DNA of 25,425 bases from the IMG/VR virus record IMGVR_UViG_3300025154_000361, positions 1 through 25,425 of that record; one strand, written 5' to 3'. The notes under the pieces were generated by a model. The model made no database searches, had not been told where the DNA came from, and was given only the letters and a program-made list of their open reading frames with translations. The DNA comes from a virus. Both the position numbers and the translations under genes were made by a program. Positions 18,637-25,320 of this stretch are shown piece by piece (position 1 is the stretch's first letter; every line of letters starts with the position of its first letter).

Positions 18637-18861
18637 ATGACTAGAATTTATGAAGGCTATACAGGCAACGGCGAAAATGAGGGCGCGAACGTTACCCGAT
18701 TTTTTAGCAGCTCAGAACAGGCGATAAAATGGGCGCAAAATCAGGTAATCAGCGACCAGGCAACAGTCCTGCAATATGACTATGTCGGGGACATTCTCGA
18801 TGCTCTGGGGAATACAGGCAAAAAGGCAAACTACGGGATCATATACCGGCAAGGATTCTAG
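18637..18861 (+). CDS. Hypothetical 74-residue protein
   Basis: GAAAGG precedes the ATG. The protein starts MTRIYEGYTGNGENEGANVT and has a helix (SSEQAIKWAQNQVISD) followed by a beta segment (ATVLQYDYVGDI). The layout, one helix against a small sheet, is common in small phage proteins such as Gam-like or immunity-type inhibitors, but no match is claimed. An intrinsic terminator follows directly, so this is the last gene of the unit. Confidence 0.65.
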   Translation: MTRIYEGYTGNGENEGANVTRFFSSSEQAIKWAQNQVISDQATVLQYDYVGDILDALGNTGKKANYGIIYRQGF

Positions 18862-18865
18862 CAAT

Positions 18866-18892
18866 AGCCCGTTAGCAGCGGGCTTTTTGTTT
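18866..18892 (+). terminator. Intrinsic terminator after the 18637 gene
   Basis: AGCCCG (18866-18871) pairs with CGGGCT (18879-18884), followed by TTTTTGTTTG. The GC stem and T run are classical. It ends the rightward cluster of small genes that begins at 17506. Confidence 0.85.
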
Positions 18893-19028
18893 GTCCGATA
18901 GGGGCTGATAGCCTAGCAGGCACAATAACGCCTTAAAACGCATCCTGCGGGCAATGGCGGGTAATTAACTGGACTAGCAAGCGGACGGTTTAGCGGATAA
19001 TCACGGCAACAATTCTAAGGGCGGAAAC

Positions 19029-19217
19029 ATGGCAAAGACAATTACCGAAGAAATTACCGGCCAAAAGTACATTCCGGCAGAATTGATTATCGTGGACACC
19101 TTCGCTAAAATTAAAGTTATCGGACAATTCAAAATTAGGGATAAGCTGTATTCTGCCAACCTGAAAAGAGGAAGGTGGACACTGAACGGTAACTATCAAA
19201 TAGTCTACGGAAAGTAA
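19029..19217 (+). CDS. Hypothetical 62-residue basic protein
   Basis: Starts MAKTITEEITGQKYIPAELI after AAGGGCGG. The protein is beta-rich (IIVDTFAKIKVIGQFKIRDK, then SANLKRGRWTLNGNYQIVYG) and basic, with alternating hydrophobic residues as in a small beta-barrel. The start lies in GAAACATGG, close to the AAAACATG motif that becomes frequent from here on. A GATAAT upstream near 18996 may be its -10 box. No family recognised. Confidence 0.62.
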   Translation: MAKTITEEITGQKYIPAELIIVDTFAKIKVIGQFKIRDKLYSANLKRGRWTLNGNYQIVYGK

Positions 19218-19466
19218 ATCAGCAACTATTCAGCATGTACACCGCAACCCGGCAAAACATGGATTCTTCACATCCCAATAGTTAGTACTCACTAACTCAC
19301 CCAAAACATCGAAATCACACCATCCAGCAAAACATCGGATCATCAGGACTCATTGCGGACATAATTGGTTATTATATCTTTAGCCAATGGTAAGGCGTGT
19401 CTACGGCAATCACTTACGCTAAAACATGGAATCAGTGAGCCAAAATACCCGACCAATTTAGTCAAG

Positions 19467-19480
19467 TGTAATTAATTACA
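19467..19480. promoter_or_regulatory. Operator-like palindrome variant
   Basis: TGTAATTAATTACA is a perfect 14-base palindrome with the same outer half-sites as the operator but shorter by one base. It sits 42 bases before operator copy 8. Confidence 0.5.
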
Positions 19481-19508
19481 GTCAGAACAGCTTAAAACAT
19501 GGAAATAC

Positions 19509-19523
19509 TGTAATCGGATTACA
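19509..19523. promoter_or_regulatory. Palindromic operator copy 8
   Basis: Perfect TGTAATCGGATTACA flanked by C and G. It sits among the AAAACATGG repeats, just before the AT-rich inverted repeats. Confidence 0.85.
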
Positions 19524-19549
19524 GATAGTCAACAAAACATGGTAAAACA

Positions 19550-19670
19550 TTGAACAACTGCTTATTATTTAAGCAACACTTAAAGTAATACATTAACTAT
19601 TGCCTAAAAATTAAGCAACTGTTCAATATATTTTAGAGGAAAGTTGAACAACTGCTTAAAAAATAGGCAA
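19550..19670. repeat. Direct and inverted repeats with 27-base arms
   Basis: TTGAACAACTGCTTA occurs at 19550-19564 and 19644-19658. The arm at 19600-19626 (TTGCCTA...CTGTTCAA) and the arm at 19644-19670 (TTGAACAACTG...TAGGCAA) are reverse complements at 21 of 27 positions around a 17-base loop. An inner stem TGCTTA/TAAGCA follows the first direct repeat. Such imperfect cruciforms in AT-rich DNA are typical of origins or regulator sites. Confidence 0.7.
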
Positions 19671-20047
19671 ACAGTATATACCTAAAATATACACTAAAAA
19701 AATAGTTAATAGAATCAAGCACTTAAAAATTCATAATCAATTAGAGAGTTGATTGCATTGGGAAAATTGGCAAAAAATAGAGGATATACTCGTAAAATTC
19801 CACAGCTAACCATTTGATTATCTAGCAAATACTATCTTCTTATACCTTATAGGAAAATAATAATAATAATAAGATAATATATTATGGCTGGTGTGCCGTG
19901 ACTACGGATTTAAAGAGCATAGTGTTAAAAATGCACTTTATGTAATATATTCAAGTGTTTAACTGCGGTTTTGCTTAGGAATTGCCTAGGAATGAATAGG
20001 GGTAAGGCTTTGCGACTAGGTATTATGCAAAATAGTTTATTATTATC

Positions 20048-20075
20048 TTGTATTCTTCGTAGATTATGCTATTAT
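20048..20075 (+). promoter_or_regulatory. Rightward promoter of the small-gene operon
   Basis: TTGTAT (20048-20053), 16-base spacer ending in TGC, TATTAT (20070-20075). The TGn just before the -10 makes it an extended -10 promoter. Start would be near 20082, giving a leader of about 35 bases before the ATG at 20118. Confidence 0.7.
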
Positions 20076-20117
20076 GACTACCTGTTCGGTTGATTAACTT
20101 TTGAAAGGGTAAATAAA

Positions 20118-20399
20118 ATGAGAATTACACAAAAAGACTTGGAAGCTGTTGTTTCACGGATCAATCGTATTTGTGGAACTCCTGCTACTCCGTATTCCAA
20201 AGATGCGGAAGGTAATATTTCGCCAAATGCTAATTGTTATCATTTGGATTATGCCTATAGCTTGGATTATGCCTATAGCGGAGTTCAGACCATTGGCTGT
20301 TCTGGAGTTGGCAATGTTCTAGGAACTGGTCATATTCCGAAGTCTGACTTATACAATCGGATGCAAGCGTTTATCGCTGGTTTGGAGGTGACAAAATGA
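20118..20399 (+). CDS. Conserved-looking phage hypothetical with an internal duplication
   Basis: A 93-residue protein (MRITQKDLEAVVSRINRICG...) with the features of a common phage hypothetical family: an N-terminal helix DLEAVVSRINR, a TPATPYSKD turn, NCYHLDYAYSG, and a C-terminal GHIPKSDLYNRMQAFIAGL. GAAAGGG precedes the start. It contains LDYAYS twice in tandem because of an exact 18-base duplication at 20244-20279. It is the first gene of the rightward operon and overlaps the next by four bases (ATGA). Confidence 0.75.
   Translation: MRITQKDLEAVVSRINRICGTPATPYSKDAEGNISPNANCYHLDYAYSLDYAYSGVQTIGCSGVGNVLGTGHIPKSDLYNRMQAFIAGLEVTK
20244..20279 (+). repeat. Exact 18-base tandem duplication
   Basis: TTGGATTATGCCTATAGC is present twice, head to tail, adding six residues (LDYAYS) in frame. 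Perfect identity implies a recent slippage event. Confidence 0.95.
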
Positions 20400-20650
20400 C
20401 CTTTACTACATATTCAGAAGCCGAAACTGAAGCTGTGAAACTTGGTGCTGTCGATGTTGGCGTATATTCACCTAACTGGGCTTTGCATGGTGCATTCTGC
20501 GCCCACTTCTTCGATGCTGCTGGTCTGGAAGTCGGCTTTTACCATTACGATCTGAACAATCCGCTTCTCGTTCTTGAACCTCGCCGTTCATGGAGTAAAT
20601 CATTCAAGGATGGTTTACAGTTCAGTAAAATTGGAAAGGTGCAAAAATGA
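20396..20650 (+). CDS. Hypothetical 84-residue protein
   Basis: MTFTTYSEAETEAVKLGAVD then VGVYSPNWALHGAFCAHFFD. Acidic N-terminal helix and an aromatic beta-rich middle (LEVGFYHYDLNNPLLVLEPR), ending with a basic tail (SWSKSFKDGLQFSKIGKVQK). Its start overlaps the upstream stop by ATGA, with GGAGG close by (TTTGGAGGTGACAAAATG). No family recognised. Confidence 0.72.
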   Translation: MTFTTYSEAETEAVKLGAVDVGVYSPNWALHGAFCAHFFDAAGLEVGFYHYDLNNPLLVLEPRRSWSKSFKDGLQFSKIGKVQK

Positions 20651-20715
20651 AACGATGTATTCCCTGCACTATCGCCGTTTGGCATGGTTCCCGTTTTATC
20701 TATCGGAAAGGCTGA
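20647..20715 (+). CDS. Micro-protein of 22 residues
   Basis: ATG overlaps the preceding stop, with AAAGG seven bases upstream, and reads MKRCIPCTIAVWHGSRFIYR, ending KG. It has a CxxC pair and is basic. The next gene's ribosome-binding site (GGAAAGG) overlaps its last codons. The coupling argues for translation; the function is unknown. Confidence 0.5.
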   Translation: MKRCIPCTIAVWHGSRFIYRKG

Positions 20716-20718
20716 AAA

Positions 20719-20913
20719 ATGACTCCAGAATATAGAAAACAGATTGCGGAATGCGAGAAGCTATACGCCGAAAATGGCCGCAAAGCATTAAACAATCCCC
20801 ACGGCATGATCAGCAAAACATGCGGGTGCCGTGATTGTTTCTGCTGTGCAGCTTATCACGTGCTGGAAGCCGCTGCAATGCGTGAATATCAAATAAGGAG
20901 CTTGAGAAAATGA
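20719..20913 (+). CDS. Small Cys-rich protein, 64 residues
   Basis: MTPEYRKQIAECEKLYAENG begins a helical protein with a cysteine knot-like patch (SKTCGCRDCFCCAAYHVLEA). The cysteines (five within nine residues) probably bind zinc. GGAAAGG precedes the ATG and the stop overlaps the next start. AAAACATGC (20815-20823) lies within it. Confidence 0.68.
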   Translation: MTPEYRKQIAECEKLYAENGRKALNNPHGMISKTCGCRDCFCCAAYHVLEAAAMREYQIRSLRK

Positions 20914-21518
20914 AAACTAGAAATAAAATCAAGTTTACCGCTGGAATACATGGCTCTAATGGCGTTCCTGATACTTTCGCCATGATCGAAGGCTATCAGC
21001 TAAAACATGGCCTCGCCGTATCTTCCCCGATTGTTGCCGATGAATTCGGACAATGTACCTATAAGCCCGGCTGGATCGTTTACCACGTTGCAACTGGTAG
21101 AACGGTCAAGACTAACTACGGCAAAGGCTACAAGACCCCTTTTGATGCCCTTCTTGCGGCAAAGAATGTAAACGGCTTGTATGCCAAGATTGCCGCCCGT
21201 GATTTTACCGCTGAAATCGAAGCGTTGCCGGTTGCTGAGTGCGTTATGGCCGTAATCGGTAAACTTCGCGCCATGCCTAAGCCAAAGGCGGACAAGGTTC
21301 ATGGCCTGAATCCTGCAAAACATGGCTCACTCATAGCCTTGATCGGTGACATCGACAATGCGCGCCGGGAAGCCTATCGAACCAGCGAACAATTTATGGC
21401 TTTTACCTTTGGCAAAGCTACCTTTAAGGTTGGCGCAAGACTTGAGGCGTTAAACCTGTTCCGCGAACGTGTACTGAAAAACAAGCGCGTCTTTTCTGAT
21501 GCCGCCCTTAACGCTTAA
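20910..21518 (+). CDS. Hypothetical 202-residue protein
   Basis: The largest gene of this operon. It begins MKTRNKIKFTAGIHGSNGVP, contains a beta-rich first half (GWIVYHVATGRTVKTNYGKG), and a helical second half (ALPVAECVMAVIGKLRAMPK). No catalytic motif or zinc site is seen. The ATG overlaps the upstream stop and GGAG precedes it. Two AAAACATGG motifs (21002, 21317) are inside the coding part, encoding parts of LKHG and AKHG. The function is unknown; its length and position are like phage host-takeover proteins. Confidence 0.75.
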   Translation: MKTRNKIKFTAGIHGSNGVPDTFAMIEGYQLKHGLAVSSPIVADEFGQCTYKPGWIVYHVATGRTVKTNYGKGYKTPFDALLAAKNVNGLYAKIAARDFTAEIEALPVAECVMAVIGKLRAMPKPKADKVHGLNPAKHGSLIALIGDIDNARREAYRTSEQFMAFTFGKATFKVGARLEALNLFRERVLKNKRVFSDAALNA

Positions 21519-21537
21519 CTTTTTGGAGACTGAAAAC

Positions 21538-21729
21538 ATGAAAATTGCAGAACAGTTAGCAGAATTGCGGAATGCCCTATTTTTTGGCGCATTCGCACGG
21601 CTTTTGAAGCGCAAAACTAGGTCAACACTGAAACACCAAAAAGGCGGTGCGCTTTATGTTTTTAGCGATGGCTCAACTTATGAACTCGACGCAAAAGAAC
21701 ACGCCGCCAACCTGTCCGGGGGAACGTAA
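21538..21729 (+). CDS. Hypothetical 63-residue protein
   Basis: Begins MKIAEQLAELRNALFFGAFA with GGAGA upstream; the ATG is part of an AAAACATG motif. A helical N-terminus and a basic middle (RLLKRKTRSTLKHQKGGALY) are followed by a beta-hairpin-like VFSDGSTYELD. No family recognised. The gene ends two bases before the next start. Confidence 0.65.
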   Translation: MKIAEQLAELRNALFFGAFARLLKRKTRSTLKHQKGGALYVFSDGSTYELDAKEHAANLSGGT

Positions 21730-21731
21730 TT

Positions 21732-21926
21732 ATGGAAAACACGAAAATCCCAAAAGGCGAGCAAGTGTATTTGTGGATGACCTCGCAAACGCCACAAGCA
21801 ACACAAGCAATGGCGATGGCTCAATTCGGAATGACGCAGACAGGTATCAGCCTCGCACTGAAACGCCACTGTACAAAACATGGCTTGAGCAAGATCGACA
21901 ACCGCAAGAAGGAGATGTCAAAATGA
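21732..21926 (+). CDS. Possible small HTH protein, 64 residues
   Basis: MENTKIPKGEQVYLWMTSQT then PQATQAMAMAQFGMTQTGIS, then LALKRHCTKHGLSKIDNRK. The middle (ATQAMAMAQFGMTQTGISLALKRH) could be a helix-turn-helix in which TQTGISLAL is the recognition helix, making it a candidate regulator. GGGGGAAC precedes the ATG. The stop overlaps the next start by ATGA. Confidence 0.62.
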   Translation: MENTKIPKGEQVYLWMTSQTPQATQAMAMAQFGMTQTGISLALKRHCTKHGLSKIDNRKKEMSK

Positions 21927-22030
21927 CAAGAATTTCAAAATCAGACTATGAAAACATGGGCGGGATGCAATCCGGTAAAGTTACCAGCAAATTTATTTCA
22001 GGCCGCTGGCATTATTATCGGATTGATTGA
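21923..22030 (+). CDS. Hypothetical 35-residue protein
   Basis: Reads MTRISKSDYENMGGMQSGKV then TSKFISGRWHYYRID. The start has GAAGGAG upstream and overlaps the previous stop by ATGA, so it is likely translated. Basic and aromatic, ending with a WHYYRID strand. An AAAACATGG motif lies in codons 10-12. Confidence 0.6.
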   Translation: MTRISKSDYENMGGMQSGKVTSKFISGRWHYYRID

Positions 22031-22046
22031 AAAAGGAGATGATAAA

Positions 22047-22250
22047 ATGAACGCCACACTCGAAAACATGCAGAAAGCGCAACAAGGCGCGGCGATGCTG
22101 GTATCCGACCTGCGCGAATGCCTGAAAACATGCTCGGCGCTAGAAGCCATGCTTATTTTACCGGAAATTGAAAAATCGGCTGATATAGCCAACAAACTAT
22201 CGGCCATGCTTTCAGCAATGAATGAGGGAAGCGAAAACAAGCCCTTTTGA
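22047..22250 (+). CDS. Hypothetical helical 67-residue protein
   Basis: MNATLENMQKAQQGAAMLVS begins an all-helical protein with heptad-like hydrophobic spacing (SALEAMLILPEIEKSADIAN, KLSAMLSAMNEG). AAAAAGGAG precedes the ATG. Two AAAACATGC motifs (22063, 22125) are in its first third. No family recognised; dimerisation through the helices is likely. Confidence 0.65.
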   Translation: MNATLENMQKAQQGAAMLVSDLRECLKTCSALEAMLILPEIEKSADIANKLSAMLSAMNEGSENKPF

Positions 22251-22266
22251 GCCTTCGCAACCTATC

Positions 22267-22286
22267 GGATAGCCTTCGGGTTATCC
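22267..22286 (+). other. UUCG-capped hairpin between small genes
   Basis: GGATAGCC-TTCG-GGTTATCC: eight pairs with one G-T wobble and a C(UUCG)G tetraloop, which is unusually stable as RNA. No T run follows, so it is not a simple terminator; it may protect or process the polycistronic message in the 110-base gap before the gene at 22361. Confidence 0.6.
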
Positions 22287-22360
22287 ATAGCACTAAAACA
22301 CGCTCAAAACGCATCCTAGCGCGTTTGGGTGAATTCCAACTAACTAATGAGGGAAATAAA

Positions 22361-22636
22361 ATGGAAAAGTACATTCTAAAAACAGTAAACGAAAACGGGA
22401 TTGAGCAAATCCGCACGTTCTTGGCGGAGAATCATATTATTTGCAAGAATGGCGGCGTAGATTACTTCACGCATGACAATCTTCTAGCTTGGGCAGAAGA
22501 GGCAGAATTCAGCCTTTCGGAAGGCAATAATGCAGGAATTGAGCTTCGCGCATTCGAGTCAATACATGGCCGGACGCAGACTTTCACGATCAGCGATGCC
22601 GGGCTGGACTGCGAAGAAATCGAATTGGAGGAATGA
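22361..22636 (+). CDS. Hypothetical 91-residue protein
   Basis: MEKYILKTVNENGIEQIRTF followed by LAENHIICKNGGVDYFTHDN. Acidic, mixed alpha/beta, with a C-terminal acidic tail (GLDCEEIELEE). GAGGG precedes the ATG. It is first after a 110-base gap holding a stable hairpin. No family recognised; the pattern (LAENHIICKNG...LLAWAEEAEFSL) could be a host-inhibitor type small protein. Confidence 0.7.
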   Translation: MEKYILKTVNENGIEQIRTFLAENHIICKNGGVDYFTHDNLLAWAEEAEFSLSEGNNAGIELRAFESIHGRTQTFTISDAGLDCEEIELEE

Positions 22637-22640
22637 AAAC

Positions 22641-22934
22641 ATGCCAAACTTAATCAAACTATACACGCGACACGGCGCAATCTGGGTGGATACCGCCGAA
22701 TTATCAGCACGAGGAAACATGCCGCAAGGTCGTTGCCTGCATATTTATACTTCGCACGGCAATCGGATAGTGGATACCGAAGCATGGCATAAGGCAAGCT
22801 CTAAAACACGCCCTAGCGGGATCGTGCATCCTGCTAACCTATTCGCCACGCCGGAACTAGCCAAAGCCGATAGCGATAGAATCTACGCGGATATAGCGCA
22901 TCTGGCAATCATGGAATCTGTGCGGCCAATTTAA
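22641..22934 (+). CDS. Hypothetical 97-residue protein
   Basis: Starts MPNLIKLYTRHGAIWVDTAE; the ATG is in an AAAACATG motif with GGAGG nine bases upstream. Two similar strands with an H-G turn (YTRHGAIWVDTAELS and YTSHGNRIVDTEAWH) point to an internal duplication of about 30 residues, perhaps two copies of a small beta-unit. The C-terminus is helical. No known family. Confidence 0.7.
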   Translation: MPNLIKLYTRHGAIWVDTAELSARGNMPQGRCLHIYTSHGNRIVDTEAWHKASSKTRPSGIVHPANLFATPELAKADSDRIYADIAHLAIMESVRPI

Positions 22935-22950
22935 CTAATGAGATGAAAAC

Positions 22951-23250
22951 ATGAAAACTACACTATGCTGGAACTGCAAGACAGCTTATTCAATCGAAGC
23001 TGAAAAATGCCAAAGTTGTAGCGCGACTAATGCAAACTTCGATCTTGCACAAGCGCAAATTAAAATCAGCGAAAACGAATCGCTGGACGCTGAAAACACG
23101 AAACTTCTGTACCTTCTTCGCGGCGCGCGTGATGCCATGCGGAAAGCATTGCCATTTTGTCCGCCTGATAAGGAAGCGCATTATATCGGTGAATGGCTGG
23201 ACGAACTAAACGAAGAGTTGGCAAAACACGAAAATCTCGCAGTCAAATAA
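22951..23250 (+). CDS. Zinc-ribbon plus helical protein, 99 residues
   Basis: MKTTLCWNCKTAYSIEAEKC QSC form a CxxC...CxxC zinc ribbon in the first 25 residues. It is followed by helices (LDAENTKLLYLLRGARDAMR and GEWLDELNEELAKHEN). The start ATG is in an AAAACATG motif. The ribbon suggests contact with nucleic acid or RNA polymerase; this is inference from fold type only. Confidence 0.68.
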   Translation: MKTTLCWNCKTAYSIEAEKCQSCSATNANFDLAQAQIKISENESLDAENTKLLYLLRGARDAMRKALPFCPPDKEAHYIGEWLDELNEELAKHENLAVK

Positions 23251-23265
23251 TCGGGAGGTAAAAAC

Positions 23266-23457
23266 ATGCGAAACATAACCGACAAACCATTAGCTGATTC
23301 TGGATTGACTAGCTACCGTTGCAAGGGTGCATTCGGCTGGATAATGATAGGCGCGAAAGATAACGAGGATGCTATGCGCGAGGCTTTGCGTAGCTCAAAA
23401 CATGCCGAACGTGAGAGCTTGCAAGCGTGGAACGGTAAAGAATACGCTCCATGCTAA
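23266..23457 (+). CDS. Conserved-looking phage protein, 63 residues
   Basis: MRNITDKPLADSGLTSYRCK followed by GAFGWIMIGAKDNEDAMREA, then LRSSKHAERESLQAWNGKEY. The pattern TSYRxKGxFGWIMIGAxDxxDAxREAxRS...L..WNG.. is familiar from small phage proteins of unknown function. GGGAGG precedes the ATG, which is in an AAAACATGC motif. Another AAAACATGC is inside. Confidence 0.75.
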   Translation: MRNITDKPLADSGLTSYRCKGAFGWIMIGAKDNEDAMREALRSSKHAERESLQAWNGKEYAPC

Positions 23458-23497
23458 AACATGCGAATTGCGCCACTAAATAACGAAAGGTGAAAGC

Positions 23498-23704
23498 ATG
23501 AATAACTGGAATCCAATTTCAACAGCACCTAAAGACGGAACTATCATAAGGCTGCGTGATGAAAAGCGCATGTATAACTGCGTTATGGCTTGGGATAAGA
23601 AGCGCAAGCTATGGACTGGAATGGCATACGGAATGATGGGAGCATCGAAAACGTATTGGGACGAAGAGTTTTGTCCGATATTCGAGTGGCAGCATGTATT
23701 TTAA
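23498..23704 (+). CDS. DUF551-like protein, 68 residues
   Basis: Starts MNNWNPISTAPKDGTIIRLR; the W-x-PI-x-TAPKDG signature and later tryptophans (KLWTGMAY, TYWDEEFCPIFEW) fit DUF551-like phage and plasmid proteins of unknown function. GAAAGG precedes the ATG. Its stop TAA is directly followed by the stop of the convergent helicase gene, with no space for a terminator. Confidence 0.78.
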   Translation: MNNWNPISTAPKDGTIIRLRDEKRMYNCVMAWDKKRKLWTGMAYGMMGASKTYWDEEFCPIFEWQHVF

Positions 23705-25105
23705 TCACGCCGCCTTTTCGTCGCTCCTGATTTTTTGCAGTATCCGGTCATTGTATTTGTGATCTCCTTGCGCCCGTAGATAGTGCTGCGTTATATCGGC
23801 ATTATCTTTGAGCTGCAACGCTGGATGACCACGGCGTAGATATAATTTTGGATTGCCAAACCCTAGATAACCTTCCTCGAAGCGAACATGAACTCTGCCA
23901 TTATTGTTATACAAAAAAGGATGCTCTACATATCCAATGCTCTGTATCAGGTCAAGCCGCTTGCGGTAATTTTGCCTGATTTTGTTAGCCTTCATCCAGC
24001 GTTCGATTGCGCGGTTAGAAAGCCATCCACCACGGAATCCCCATTGGCCTTCCTCGATAGCGTCCATAATCGCTTGCTCTTCTTCAGTGCGACAAGTGAA
24101 AATGGCTTCCCTAGTTGAACTTGTAATCGGTGCGCGGACGCAATCCTTCGCCGGATTAAGCGCGTCTATCAGCGGATAAGTATGCAGATAATCATTCACA
24201 ATCGCATAGCCACCATCGCGCAGCCAGTCCCAAAGGCGCGGAAAGTAGTTGCCGGTCATGCCGTCCCGTTGAAGGTCGCCCATGTATTGTTGCGCCGTGT
24301 AGAAAATCGCATATCGTCTATCAGTCGCAGTCTTTCCGATAGCATCTTTATAGTTGGTGCAAAACATGAAATTTGCGCGATTTTCTACGGTAATCTGGTC
24401 AATTCCCTTTTTCTGGGATTCGATGATGGTGTTCGTAATCATGGGTTTCAAAACATCCAAAACACTTCTATCGCCACCCAGATAAACTTCCTCCATGCCG
24501 ATTAAAAGCCGGTTCTGAATCCACCCGCTGAACTTACCACCGCTCTTGGCGAAGTCTGAAACATTGGGAGTATGGACGTATTTTTGCCCGATGCACTGGA
24601 CTAAACATGCGATTAACATGGACTTCCCGTTACCCTCGATGCCCTGCAAAACAGGAGACCATTGAAACTTCTTTCCTTGATTCTGAACCAGTGCAGCCAT
24701 CCAATGAATCAGAATATCGCGGTCAGTCTGATCTGGAAGCATCTTCTCAATATGCTCGATAAACGGCTTAGGGTCGCCTTTAGCGCGCTTAGTCGTTATA
24801 GGCCACCATGAGTTAGCCAATAGAATACCGTTCTCGTCTATGACGCTACACGGCTCACATTCAGGACGGAAGCATAAAGAATCAGCGCGAGGGAATTTGA
24901 TAGCCTGCGACTTTGTAAAACAGTTCCAAGCGGAATCAGTTGTTTTTGTGCCGTCTTTATTCAGGTCGAATATATACCCGCCGAACGAAGCATCAAATTG
25001 ACCTTGAGCCAGCATAGTTCCGCCTTGAACAAGGATTTTGTGCGAATCTCGGACGTAAACACATCCTTTGAAAACTTCATGTTGGTCTGACGGTTTTAGG
25101 TGCAT
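23705..25105 (-). CDS. SF3 superfamily replicative helicase (DUF5906-type)
   Basis: A 466-residue protein with a superfamily 3 helicase core: Walker A GIEGNGKS (155-162), Walker B LLIGMEEV (200-207), motif C NFMFCTN (245-251) followed by DRRYAIF (262-268, arginine finger region). The C-terminal winged-helix-like part (RTEEEQAIMDAIEEGQWGF on) resembles DUF5906 phage and plasmid replication helicases, related to D5-type primase-helicases. No primase domain is visible in the N-terminal 110 residues. It unwinds DNA at the phage origin. The start at 25105 overlaps the upstream gene by ten bases. It is read leftward toward the rightward small-gene operon. Confidence 0.87.
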   Translation of the reverse strand: MHLKPSDQHEVFKGCVYVRDSHKILVQGGTMLAQGQFDASFGGYIFDLNKDGTKTTDSAWNCFTKSQAIKFPRADSLCFRPECEPCSVIDENGILLANSWWPITTKRAKGDPKPFIEHIEKMLPDQTDRDILIHWMAALVQNQGKKFQWSPVLQGIEGNGKSMLIACLVQCIGQKYVHTPNVSDFAKSGGKFSGWIQNRLLIGMEEVYLGGDRSVLDVLKPMITNTIIESQKKGIDQITVENRANFMFCTNYKDAIGKTATDRRYAIFYTAQQYMGDLQRDGMTGNYFPRLWDWLRDGGYAIVNDYLHTYPLIDALNPAKDCVRAPITSSTREAIFTCRTEEEQAIMDAIEEGQWGFRGGWLSNRAIERWMKANKIRQNYRKRLDLIQSIGYVEHPFLYNNNGRVHVRFEEGYLGFGNPKLYLRRGHPALQLKDNADITQHYLRAQGDHKYNDRILQKIRSDEKAA

Positions 25106-25296
25106 ACTTTCTCACGAATTATCGCATCAAGGCGTAGATACTCTTTTTGATTTACTTTTGCATTAAAAACCCAGCAATCCCTGTCGATTGCGATTAAAGA
25201 CACCCTGTTTTTTAATGCAGAAATATCTGAAACAGGCTCTCCACCATAAAGCCTAATCCATTCTTTATTTATTGTTTCAGCTAGTTCTTCAAACAT
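25096..25296 (-). CDS. Hypothetical 66-residue protein upstream of the helicase
   Basis: From the ATG at 25296 the protein begins MFEELAETINKEWIRLYGGE and continues with a helix-strand pattern (SLIAIDRDCWVFNAKVNQKE), ending REKVCT. A longer frame reaches 25377 but would run through the operator and overlap the upstream gene's end; CAGG before 25296 supports the shorter start. It is co-transcribed with the helicase and overlaps it. The function is unknown; a helicase loader or accessory protein is possible from position alone. Confidence 0.62.
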   Translation of the reverse strand: MFEELAETINKEWIRLYGGEPVSDISALKNRVSLIAIDRDCWVFNAKVNQKEYLRLDAIIREKVCT

Positions 25297-25320
25297 AAAT
25301 ACCTGACTAAATCGTTCAAG

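Larger units (their letters stand above)
19254..19552 (+). repeat. Cluster of seven AAAACAT repeats (non-coding part)
   Basis: AAAACATGG starts at 19254, 19421, 19494 and 19534; AAAACATCG at 19303 and 19329; AAAACATTG at 19544. All are on the plus strand. Spacing is irregular (10 to 92 bases). The same word continues through the genes to 23464. Confidence 0.75.
19218..20117. other. AT-rich non-coding region, candidate origin or early control region
   Basis: About 900 bases without a convincing gene on either strand. The first part (19254-19550) holds seven AAAACAT motifs and two operator-like palindromes. The second part (19550-19680) holds large inverted and direct repeats. From 19680 the sequence is extremely AT-rich, with (AAT)n near 19855-19872. 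A good promoter at 20048-20075 ends it. This mix is typical of replication origins and early regulatory regions. Confidence 0.6.

Noticed and set aside
19254-19552. CRISPR array from repeated AAAACATGG
   Set aside because: The repeat is only eight or nine bases, spacing is irregular, there are no uniform spacers and no cas genes.
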